A stretch of DNA of 5,439 nucleotides, from assembly GCA_947177845.1 (NCBI GenBank), contig CAMWVZ010000075.1, positions 1-5,439 on the forward strand. Reading direction: 5' to 3'. Shown one piece after another: positions 1-5,423 of the stretch. The first letter of the stretch is position 1, and each line of letters begins with the position of its first letter. This stretch comes from an uncultured Bacteroidales bacterium. Its GTDB lineage: Bacteria; Bacteroidota; Bacteroidia; Bacteroidales; P3. The position numbers and the translations under genes are program-made. Below the pieces are notes generated by a model that had not been told where the DNA came from, ran no database searches, and was given only the letters and a program-made list of their open reading frames with translations.

Positions 1-1119
1 CGGGGAACCAAGGTCTATCACCTCAATATCGGACAGCCCGACATCGCTTCGCCCAAAGTGGCGCTGGATGCGGTAAAGAACAACACCCTGCCTTTGGTGG
101 CCTACAGCCACTCGGCCGGTATCCTCTCGTTCCGTAAGAAATTGGCGGAATACTACAAGCGTTTCAATATCAACGTGAACGAAAACGAGATTATCGTTAC
201 CAACGGCGGTTCGGAAGCCATTCTGTTCGCGTTCATGACCTGCCTCAATCCCGGCGACGAAGTTATCGTTACCGAACCTTTCTACGCCAACTATTCGGGA
301 TTCGGCAAACAGGCGGGTGTGAAGACCGTGCCTATCGTTTCCAAGATTGAAAACGGTTTCGCCCTGCCTCCCATCGAAGAATTCGAAAAGAAAATCACGC
401 CCAACACCAAGGCCATTCTCATCTGCAACCCCAACAACCCCACCGGATACCTGTATTCCGAAGAAGAACTGCGGGTGTTGGCGCAGATTGTCAAGAAACA
501 CGACCTGTTCCTGATGGCCGACGAAGTGTATCGCGAATTCTGCTACGACAACTGCAAGTATCATTCGGTGATGCAGCTCGAAGGCTTGGAAGACCACGTG
601 ATTTTGCTCGACTCCATTTCCAAACGTTACTCGGCTTGCGGATGCCGTATCGGTATGTTCGTAACCAAGAACAAGGAAGTGTATGCCACGGCGATGAAAA
701 TTGCCCAGGCCCGTCTGAGCCCTCCCACCTACGGACAGATTTTCGGCGAAGCCGCCATCGACGCGCCCGAATCGTATTTTGCCGAAGTGTTGGCCGAATA
801 TACCAAGCGCCGCGACATTGTGGTGGAGGCCATCAACAAGATGGACGGCTGCTTCTGCCCCAATCCCAAGGGGGCTTTCTATGCGGTGGCCCGTCTGCCC
901 ATCGACAACGCCGACAAGTTCTGCCAATGGTTGCTCGAAGAATTCAGCACCGACGGCAAGACCGTGATGCTCGCTCCCGCCACCGGCTTCTACTCCACGC
1001 CGGGTTCGGGCATGAACGAAGTGCGCATCAGTTATGTATTGAAGGAAGAAGACCTGCGTGAAGCCATGCACTGCCTCGAAGAAGCATTGAAGGTTTACCC
1101 GGGTTCGACACGCAAATAG
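1..1119 (+). CDS. PLP-dependent class I/II aminotransferase (aspartate aminotransferase-like), 5' end cut by window edge
   Basis: Cytosolic fold-type I transaminase that moves an amino group between an amino acid and a 2-oxo acid through pyridoxal phosphate. The frame is open from base 1. The 19 codons before the GTG at 58 read as family sequence (VYHLNIGQPDIASPK), so that GTG is internal and roughly 30 N-terminal residues lie outside the window; 372 residues are visible. In visible numbering, NPNNPTG is at 143-149, the PLP-ring aspartate is D174 in ADEVY with Y177, the Schiff-base lysine is K208 in SISKRYSACGCRIG, and the carboxylate-binding arginine is R342 in EVRISYVL. All key residues are intact. 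It ends 23 bp before aspA in the same direction, which implies co-transcription and points to oxaloacetate/aspartate exchange. Substrate specificity cannot be read from sequence; an aromatic or alanine substrate is possible. The family is secure, the substrate is inferred. Confidence 0.93.
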   Translation, partial: RGTKVYHLNIGQPDIASPKVALDAVKNNTLPLVAYSHSAGILSFRKKLAEYYKRFNINVNENEIIVTNGGSEAILFAFMTCLNPGDEVIVTEPFYANYSGFGKQAGVKTVPIVSKIENGFALPPIEEFEKKITPNTKAILICNPNNPTGYLYSEEELRVLAQIVKKHDLFLMADEVYREFCYDNCKYHSVMQLEGLEDHVILLDSISKRYSACGCRIGMFVTKNKEVYATAMKIAQARLSPPTYGQIFGEAAIDAPESYFAEVLAEYTKRRDIVVEAINKMDGCFCPNPKGAFYAVARLPIDNADKFCQWLLEEFSTDGKTVMLAPATGFYSTPGSGMNEVRISYVLKEEDLREAMHCLEEALKVYPGSTRK

Positions 1120-1142
1120 TAACAATCAAATAAAGACAAAAA

Positions 1143-2582
1143 ATGGCTGTTAAAACGACCAAAATGAGAAAAGAAGCCGACTTGCTGGGAACGCTCGAAA
1201 TTCCCGCCGACGCCCTTTACGGCGTGCAAGCCGCCCGTGGTTTCGAAAACTTCAAGATCAGCAACGTTCCCATGTATCGCTACCCCAACTTCATCAAGGG
1301 GTTTGCCTACACCAAGTGGGGCGCTGCCATCGCCAACAACCAGATCAACCCCAAGCGTGTTGACAAGAAACAGTTGGATGCCATCGTGAAGGCCTGCAAG
1401 GAAATCATCGCCGGCCAGCACCACGACGCTTTCGCCTCCGATATGATTCAGGGCGGTGCCGGCACCACGATGAACATGAACGCCAACGAAGTAATCGCCA
1501 ACCGTGCGCTCCAAATCATGGGCCACAAACCCGGCGAATACCAATACTGCAACCCCAACGACCACGTGAACTGCTCGCAGTCCACCAACGACGCTTACCC
1601 CACCGCCATGCACTTCGGCTTGTATTTCAGCCATGTGGAAATGGTGGCCGAACTGAAGAAACTCATCGCTTCTTTGGAAAAGAAGGGCAAGGCTTTCGCC
1701 AAGATGGTCAAGATGGGCCGTACCCAGTTGCAGGACGCCGTTCCCATGACCTTGGGTCAGACCTTCAACGGCTTCGCCGAAGGTTTGAAGCGCGAAGTGG
1801 CCGCTTTGGACGCCGCCGCTCAGGAATTCCTCACCGTGAACATGGGCGCCACCGCCATCGGTACCGGTATCAACGCCGAGCCGGGTTACGCCGATGCCTG
1901 CGCCAAGGCTTTGGCTTCCGTAATGAAGCTCAAGATTAAATTGGATAAGAACCTTGTTTTCGTAACCTCCGACAACGGCGCGGTGGTGAACTACTCCTCC
2001 GGCCTGAAACGTCTGGCGGTTCGCTTGGGCAAAGTCTGCAACGACTTGCGTCTGATGGGCTCCGGCCCCCGCTGCGGCTTGCAGGAAGTGTTCCTTCCCG
2101 AAATGCAGCCCGGCTCCTCCATCATGCCCGGCAAGGTGAACCCCGTTATTCCCGAAGTGGTAAATCAGGTGTGCTTCCGCGTTATCGGTAACGACCTTAC
2201 CGTAACCATGGCCGCCGACGCCGCCCAGTTGGAACTGAACGTAATGGAACCCGTGATGTGCTACGCGGTGTTCGAATCCATCGAATTGCTGCAAAACGCC
2301 TTCGCCACCTTGCGTACCCTGTGTATCGAAGGTCTGAAGCCCAACGAAAAACGCTGCCGCGAAATGGTGGAAAACAGCATCGGTATCATCACGATGTTGA
2401 ACCCCTACATCGGCCACCACAAGGGTGACGAAATCGCCAAGGAAGCCAAGAAAACCGGCAAGAGCGTCATCGACTTGGTTCTCAAACAGAAATTGATGTC
2501 CAAAGCCGATTTGGAAAAGATCATGAAGACCGAAAACATGGTTAACCCCGTGAAGCTGGATATCAAGCCCGCCAAGAAATAA
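1143..2582 (+). CDS. aspA: Aspartate ammonia-lyase (aspartase)
   Basis: Catalyses reversible deamination of L-aspartate to fumarate and ammonia, as a cytosolic homotetramer of the fumarase/aspartase superfamily. The protein is 479 residues, close to the usual 468-478. Conserved blocks appear in order: GGAGTTMNMNANEV near residue 104, SQSTNDAYPTA at 145-155, GRTQLQDAVP at 192-201, and the superfamily signature GSSIMPGKVNP at 324-334. In the signature S325 aligns with the catalytic base serine, and K331 and N333 with substrate-site residues. SQSTNDAYPTA and the PVIPEV after the signature favour aspartase over fumarase C or argininosuccinate lyase. The ATG at 1143 follows an A-rich leader (aaagacaaaaa) without a Shine-Dalgarno sequence, normal for Bacteroidota. 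It is the distal gene of the operon and is followed by a strong terminator. In anaerobic gut Bacteroidales the fumarate would feed fumarate reduction to succinate (inference). A short Lys-rich C-terminal tail ends the protein; nothing appears broken. Confidence 0.96.
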   Translation: MAVKTTKMRKEADLLGTLEIPADALYGVQAARGFENFKISNVPMYRYPNFIKGFAYTKWGAAIANNQINPKRVDKKQLDAIVKACKEIIAGQHHDAFASDMIQGGAGTTMNMNANEVIANRALQIMGHKPGEYQYCNPNDHVNCSQSTNDAYPTAMHFGLYFSHVEMVAELKKLIASLEKKGKAFAKMVKMGRTQLQDAVPMTLGQTFNGFAEGLKREVAALDAAAQEFLTVNMGATAIGTGINAEPGYADACAKALASVMKLKIKLDKNLVFVTSDNGAVVNYSSGLKRLAVRLGKVCNDLRLMGSGPRCGLQEVFLPEMQPGSSIMPGKVNPVIPEVVNQVCFRVIGNDLTVTMAADAAQLELNVMEPVMCYAVFESIELLQNAFATLRTLCIEGLKPNEKRCREMVENSIGIITMLNPYIGHHKGDEIAKEAKKTGKSVIDLVLKQKLMSKADLEKIMKTENMVNPVKLDIKPAKK

Positions 2583-2603
2583 TTTCCGAAGCAGGTAGAT
2601 AGC

Positions 2604-2640
2604 AAGCGGGCGGTCGAGAATTCGACCGCCCGCTTTTTTT
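2604..2640 (+). terminator. Rho-independent terminator of the aminotransferase-aspA operon
   Basis: A perfect inverted repeat pairs 2604-2617 (AAGCGGGCGGTCGA) with 2622-2635 around a GAAT loop. It forms a very GC-rich 12-bp core plus two A-T pairs and runs into seven T residues at 2634-2640. It lies 22 bp after the aspA stop codon. The opposite strand lacks a comparable T tract, so it should act mainly on rightward transcripts, although the hairpin also lies just beyond the end of the leftward KilA-N gene. Confidence 0.95.
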
Positions 2641-2651
2641 ATGTCTGGAAT

Positions 2652-3452
2652 TTACTTCTGAAGATGCTTGAGGGAGGTGTTCTCCAATATTTGCATCTGC
2701 TGAATGGCGATTTTATTTAGCTTTATTAGGCGGTCGCGCTGAGACAGCCCTTGTTCGATGAATACCGCATTTAGGTTTTCCATATTTGAAAGGCAGATTA
2801 ATTCGTTGATAGAAGCGTAGTCGCGGATATTGCCTTTCAGCGTGGGGTTGGCGTCGCGCCACTGCTTGGCCGTGAGTCCGAACATCGCCACGTTGAGCAC
2901 ATCGGCTTCGTTGGCGTAGATGACGCTTGCCTGCGCGGGTGTAACCTCTTCGGGAATAAGGTTTTGACGGATGGCCGAGGTGTGGATGTGATAGTTTATC
3001 TTCGCCAGTTCCCGCTTCGCCGACCAGCCCAACTGCTTCTTCTCCTCCGCTTTGAGGCGCTGATATTCCTTCACCAACAATAATTGAAAGCGAGGAGAAA
3101 TCCACATACCGAAATGGTAGGCAATGTCCCGATGTGCATACGTGCCGCCGTAACGACCGGCGGACGAACGTATGCCGATGGCATTTGTCCGTTTAATCCA
3201 TGTCTTTGCCGAGAGAACGAAGTTATTGCTTCCTGCGGCGTTTCTAATTGTACCGAATTCGGTGCAATTAAAAACTGGATTATACAGCATCTCCCATTCT
3301 CCAAGATACTCGATAGTGCTTTTAAGGCTAAGCCAACGGAAGATAATATGTTCTTGCCATTGGCTTTTCGCCATATCGGTGAGGCTGATATAATCCTCCT
3401 CTTTGTAGCGGATAATTGAAATCTCGCTGTCTTGTACAGTAATCTTTGCCAT
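2652..3452 (-). CDS. KilA-N domain-containing protein
   Basis: A complete 266-residue protein of the KilA-N family. This DNA-binding domain is common in phages and large DNA viruses, and stand-alone copies occur in Bacteroidota chromosomes. The KilA-N region covers about residues 8-134. It shows DYISLTDMAK at 20-29, an aromatic-rich middle (FRWLSLKSTIEYLGEWE), and the diagnostic core around 97-122 with GRYGGTYAHRDIAYHFGMWI. The C-terminal part (about 140-266) contains YANEADVLNVAMFGLTAKQWRDANP and a helical end, as in Bacteroidota relatives as I recall them. There is no signal peptide or membrane segment, so it should be cytoplasmic. The ATG at 3452 gives a good N-terminus (MAKITVQDSEISIIRYKEEDY) and follows an A-rich leader. 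It stands alone, convergent with aspA and divergent from the lipoprotein gene. The biological role is unknown: a regulator, a phage remnant or a defence-related protein are all possible. No convincing -7 element was found upstream. Confidence 0.9.
   Translation of the reverse strand: MAKITVQDSEISIIRYKEEDYISLTDMAKSQWQEHIIFRWLSLKSTIEYLGEWEMLYNPVFNCTEFGTIRNAAGSNNFVLSAKTWIKRTNAIGIRSSAGRYGGTYAHRDIAYHFGMWISPRFQLLLVKEYQRLKAEEKKQLGWSAKRELAKINYHIHTSAIRQNLIPEEVTPAQASVIYANEADVLNVAMFGLTAKQWRDANPTLKGNIRDYASINELICLSNMENLNAVFIEQGLSQRDRLIKLNKIAIQQMQILENTSLKHLQK
3246..3269. repeat. 24-bp near-perfect palindrome inside the KilA-N gene
   Basis: AATTG-T-ACCG-AATT-CGGT-G-CAATT reads the same on both strands except for one T/G pair, which could still wobble-pair in RNA. 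It lies within the KilA-N coding sequence, over the codons for NCTEFGTI. It could be a dimeric protein-binding site or simply a by-product of the encoded residues. No function is assigned. Confidence 0.6.
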
Positions 3453-3520
3453 AGTAAATGTGTTTTTTGTTTCTTATATATCGTAGAAAATCGATTTTAA
3501 CGAACTGAGAAAATGAAAGG

Positions 3521-3565
3521 CGCTGTTATATAGTGATTTAAAATACAGTGTTTGACGCTGTTATA
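3521..3565. repeat. 10-bp direct repeat pair upstream of the KilA-N gene
   Basis: CGCTGTTATA occurs exactly at 3521-3530 and again at 3556-3565, 35 bp apart. Each copy is followed by a further shared CAGTG/TAGTGAT-like stretch. They lie 69-113 bp upstream of the KilA-N start. The arrangement is compatible with paired operator sites for a regulator, possibly KilA-N itself, but this is inference only. Confidence 0.5.
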
Positions 3566-3639
3566 GACGCACAGTGATATGGATTTGAGAGAGTTAAGCT
3601 GTTGATAACTTTTTTTGATATGATGTGCCAACGTGTCGA

Positions 3640-3748
3640 GTATTTTATTATTATAAAAGAGGGGCGGAAGGTGTTGAAAGAGAGGGGGTAGGTTCTCTGC
3701 GGCCTGGCATTTTGTGTGCGCCAACATTCTTTTATAATAATAAAATAC
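3640..3748. repeat. Perfect 21-bp inverted repeat flanking a 67-bp segment
   Basis: The left arm at 3640-3660 (G followed by TATTTTATTATTATAAAAGA) is exactly complementary in reverse to the right arm at 3728-3748 (TCTTTTATAATAATAAAATA followed by C). The 67 bp between the arms are GC-richer and G-rich on the plus strand. Such a pair could be the ends of a small non-autonomous mobile element, recombination sites of an invertible segment, or a long hairpin in the leader. No target-site duplication is seen next to the arms, and no good promoter is seen between them in either orientation. Confidence 0.8.
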
Positions 3749-3759
3749 AATTACTTACA

Positions 3760-3791
3760 TTTCTTTCGGGTCGATAAAATCCCTACTTTCG
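3760..3791 (+). promoter_or_regulatory. Putative Bacteroides-type promoter of the lipoprotein gene
   Basis: TTTC at 3760-3763 is followed after 20 nt by TACTTTCG at 3784-3791. This resembles the -33 TTTG / -7 TAnnTTTG pattern with one mismatch in each box. The start of transcription would fall near 3796, giving a leader of about 27 nt before the ATG at 3823. It lies just outside the right arm of the inverted repeat. Confidence 0.55.
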
Positions 3792-3822
3792 CCACCTTAT
3801 TAATCCATAAAAACGAAGTAAG

Positions 3823-5211
3823 ATGAAGAAACTACTTTACGTATTGACAGGCCTCTGCCTGTTGGCAGGAGCATTCACCGGTTGCGAAGACCCCTTGAAA
3901 GAGCCGGACGGCGCGAATGGGGGCGGTGGTACCCCGGGAGGCACCTCCACGGAACAGACGGGAACCCTCAAGGGAACGGTAACGGACAAGGAAACGGGGC
4001 TGCCTTTGGAATTGGCGTTGGTGGAACTGGTGCCGAGCGAGAAAAAGACGGTGACGGACCAAAACGGGGAATTCGCTTTTGCGGAATTATTGCCGGGCAA
4101 TTATGCGTTGAAAGTGAGCAAACTCGGCTATAAGACGGTGGAAAGCGGTGCCATTGCGGTGCAGGCCGTGGAGACCGTGCGCCAAGAGATTGCCATGGAA
4201 AAGGAGCAGACGGATTTGCGTATCGTGAACGAAGAGAACGAGGATATAGAGGAATTGGAGGTGTGGGGCAAGAACGTATCGTTCAAAATCCTGAATGCGG
4301 GAACCAATATCTTGGAATGGGAAATACCGGTGACGGCGGCCGAATGGGTGAAAGGCTTCAGCAAGGAAAGCGGGAAACTGTCGCCGGGCGCATCGGTGGA
4401 GATAGAAATTCAATGTGAAATCACTAATGCGTCGGGTGCAGAAGCGGTGGTGTATATCATGTCGAACGGGGGTAACAAGCAATTGAAATTAATATATAGT
4501 TTTGACGAAGAAAGGGTTTTGGGATTGAAGATGGTTGCCGTTGCAGGCGGCGCATTCCAAATGGGGGCGACCTCGGAGCAGGGTTCGGATGCTTATAGTT
4601 CCGAGAACCCGGTTCACAGTGTGACGTTGGACGGTTTTTATATTGGTGCAACCGAAGTGACGCAGGCGCAGTGGGAGTTTGTAATGGGGACGACGATAGC
4701 CCAGCAAGCAGGTTCATCTGAATTATATGGCGTTGGCGATGATTATCCGATGTATTATGTGAGTTGGGAGGAGGCCGTTCAATTCTGTGAGAAATTGAGC
4801 CAGCTGACGGGCAAGACCTATCGTCTGCCGACGGAGGCGGAATGGGAATATGCGGCGCGGGGCGGACGCTCAGGAGGCGCGAAGTATGCGGGTAGCGAAT
4901 ACATATATAGTGTGGCTTGGTACGAAAATAACAGCGGTAGTAAAACGCATCCGGTTGGGCAGAAATACTCGAACGGGTTGGGATTATACGATATGAGCGG
5001 GAACGTATGGGAATGGTGTTCGGACTGGTACGGGGATTACAGCTATTCGCCATCCGTTAACCCGCAGGGGCCTGCAAGCGGCTCCAGCCGCGTGGAGCGG
5101 GGCGGCAGCTGGTACAACGGCGCCGTCAGTTGTCGCGTGTCGCGCCGGTACGGCTTCAATCCCGGCAATCGCGCCTTCAATCTTGGCTTCCGCGTGGCCT
5201 GCAGTTTGTAG
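3823..5211 (+). CDS. Surface lipoprotein with CarboxypepD_reg, BACON-like and FGE-sulfatase (SUMF1) domains; candidate DGR target
   Basis: A complete 462-residue protein. The signal peptide MKKLLYVLTGLCLLAGAFTG ends at lipobox cysteine C21, and acidic CED follows, which suggests an outer-membrane and possibly surface-exposed lipoprotein. A Gly-rich linker spans 31-47. Residues 47-127 form a carboxypeptidase-regulatory-like beta domain (GTVTDKETGLPLELALVEL, then DQNGEFAFAELLPGNYALKV). Residues 130-227 resemble a BACON/Ig-like domain (tentative). Residues 232-462 form an FGE-sulfatase/SUMF1 domain with a C-type-lectin-like fold: GGAFQMG 242-248, RLPTEAEWEYAARGG 334-348, GLYDMSGNVWEW 387-398, RGGSW 426-430 and a terminal GFR 455-457. 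Of the two FGE active-site cysteines, the first position is N432 and the second C437, so enzymatic activity is unlikely. The last 30 codons look diversified by a retroelement (see the separate entry). It is the only gene of its transcription unit. The likely role is variable ligand or cell-surface binding; the ligand is unknown. Confidence 0.92.
   Translation: MKKLLYVLTGLCLLAGAFTGCEDPLKEPDGANGGGGTPGGTSTEQTGTLKGTVTDKETGLPLELALVELVPSEKKTVTDQNGEFAFAELLPGNYALKVSKLGYKTVESGAIAVQAVETVRQEIAMEKEQTDLRIVNEENEDIEELEVWGKNVSFKILNAGTNILEWEIPVTAAEWVKGFSKESGKLSPGASVEIEIQCEITNASGAEAVVYIMSNGGNKQLKLIYSFDEERVLGLKMVAVAGGAFQMGATSEQGSDAYSSENPVHSVTLDGFYIGATEVTQAQWEFVMGTTIAQQAGSSELYGVGDDYPMYYVSWEEAVQFCEKLSQLTGKTYRLPTEAEWEYAARGGRSGGAKYAGSEYIYSVAWYENNSGSKTHPVGQKYSNGLGLYDMSGNVWEWCSDWYGDYSYSPSVNPQGPASGSSRVERGGSWYNGAVSCRVSRRYGFNPGNRAFNLGFRVACSL
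5098..5205 (+). other. Candidate DGR variable region (VR) at the 3' end of the lipoprotein gene
   Basis: Codons 426-461 match the C-terminal variable segment known from retroelement-diversified C-type-lectin-fold proteins. Relatives of this FGE-like family read, from memory, RGGSW then NNN, A, xN, CRV, S, N, R, NNNNP, DNR, NNN and GFR. Here the Asn positions hold Y431 (tac), N432 (aac), G433 (ggc), V435 (gtc), R441 (cgc), Y443 (tac), G444 (ggc), F445 (ttc), A451 (gcc) and F452 (ttc), and the Asp position holds G448 (ggc). Every one is reachable from AAC or GAC by changing only adenines. In codons 431-453, 15 of 23 end in C, against 5 of 23 in codons 340-362 of the same gene. The exact borders cannot be set without the template repeat, and the homology may extend past the stop codon. 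Confidence 0.75.
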
Positions 5212-5264
5212 CCCAAGAACACCGGCTGCACCTCGGCATAATCCAAGCTCGCTTGGCTTCTGCG
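5182..5264. repeat. 13-mer direct repeat, one copy in the VR tail and one downstream of the stop
   Basis: CTTGGCTTCCGCG at 5182-5194 (coding LGFRV) recurs as CTTGGCTTCTGCG at 5252-5264, with one mismatch, 70 bp apart. The downstream copy overlaps the right arm of the hairpin at 5243-5256. The position is where a DGR target carries its initiation-of-mutagenic-homing (IMH) tract, so the repeat may be functional, or a trace of earlier recombination. Confidence 0.6.
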
Positions 5265-5282
5265 CTCGGTTTGCACGGTGTT
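5218..5282 (+). other. Compound hairpin region just downstream of the lipoprotein stop
   Basis: The inner stem pairs CCAAG (5243-5247) with CTTGG (5252-5256) around a four-base CTCG loop. An outer stem pairs AACACCG (5218-5224) with CGGTGTT (5276-5282), reinforced by TGCA at 5227-5230 with TGCA at 5272-5275. Only three T residues and no long T tract follow, so it is a poor intrinsic terminator. A short hairpin or cruciform just beyond the variable region is a known target-recognition element in some DGRs (Bordetella phage mtd), and that is the alternative reading. Confidence 0.5.
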
Positions 5283-5392
5283 TCAAAATAAAGTCAGGTA
5301 AAATCGGGCTTGTGCGGGGAGGGCTCCAACCGCATTTCCGCATGGTCGTTTCAGGGCTACGGTGGGGGGAAGATATAAAATTTCAACAGGCT

Positions 5393-5423
5393 TTTGTTAA
5401 TCCCCGAAAAAATACTACCTTTG
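5393..5423 (+). promoter_or_regulatory. Strong Bacteroides-type promoter for a gene beyond the right edge
   Basis: TTTG at 5393-5396, a 19-nt spacer and TACCTTTG at 5416-5423 match the Bacteroides primary-sigma consensus exactly. Transcription would begin near 5428, leaving about 12 bp of leader in the window. The gene it serves is not visible. It shows that the lipoprotein gene and its downstream neighbour are separate transcription units. Confidence 0.8.

Larger units (their letters stand above)
3453..3822. other. AT-rich divergent intergenic region (KilA-N / lipoprotein)
   Basis: These 370 bp separate the starts of two divergently transcribed genes. No credible protein-coding gene or RNA gene is seen. 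Short open frames here lack homologous-looking content and overlap the repeats. The region contains the 10-bp direct repeats (3521, 3556), the long inverted repeat (3640-3748), a weak possible rightward promoter (TTTG at 3584, 18 nt, TAACTTTT at 3606) and the better promoter at 3760-3791. Its composition is uneven: AT-rich arms flank a G-rich patch at 3661-3690. Confidence 0.7.

Noticed and set aside
58..60. GTG as the start codon of the aminotransferase
   Set aside because: The frame stays open to base 1 and the preceding residues (HLNIGQPDIASPK) are conserved family sequence, so the GTG encodes an internal valine and the gene is cut by the window edge.
1095..2420. A 441-codon open frame on the minus strand, opposite aspA
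   Set aside because: It lies antisense within a highly conserved aspartase gene. Its translation is His/Gly/Val-rich low-complexity sequence of the kind produced by the codon bias of the sense gene, and no domain is recognisable.
3661..3727. Invertible promoter between the inverted repeats
   Set aside because: Neither orientation of the 67-bp segment contains a TTTG box correctly spaced from a TAnnTTTG box, so a classical promoter-switch reading is not supported even though the arms are perfect.
3497..3750. Two overlapping minus-strand open frames of 70-76 codons in the intergenic region
   Set aside because: They run across the inverted repeat and AT-rich DNA, lack recognisable motifs and have no plausible promoter or leader, so they are treated as non-coding.
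5218..5285. Rho-independent terminator for the lipoprotein gene
   Set aside because: The stem is interrupted, the enclosed region is long, and the following T tract is only three bases, so a terminator call is not supported.
4984..5343. Minus-strand open frames (77 and 119 codons) overlapping the lipoprotein 3' end
   Set aside because: They are antisense to the SUMF1 domain and candidate variable region, where the NNC-rich, stop-poor coding strand creates long shadow frames. Nothing in their translations resembles a known domain.
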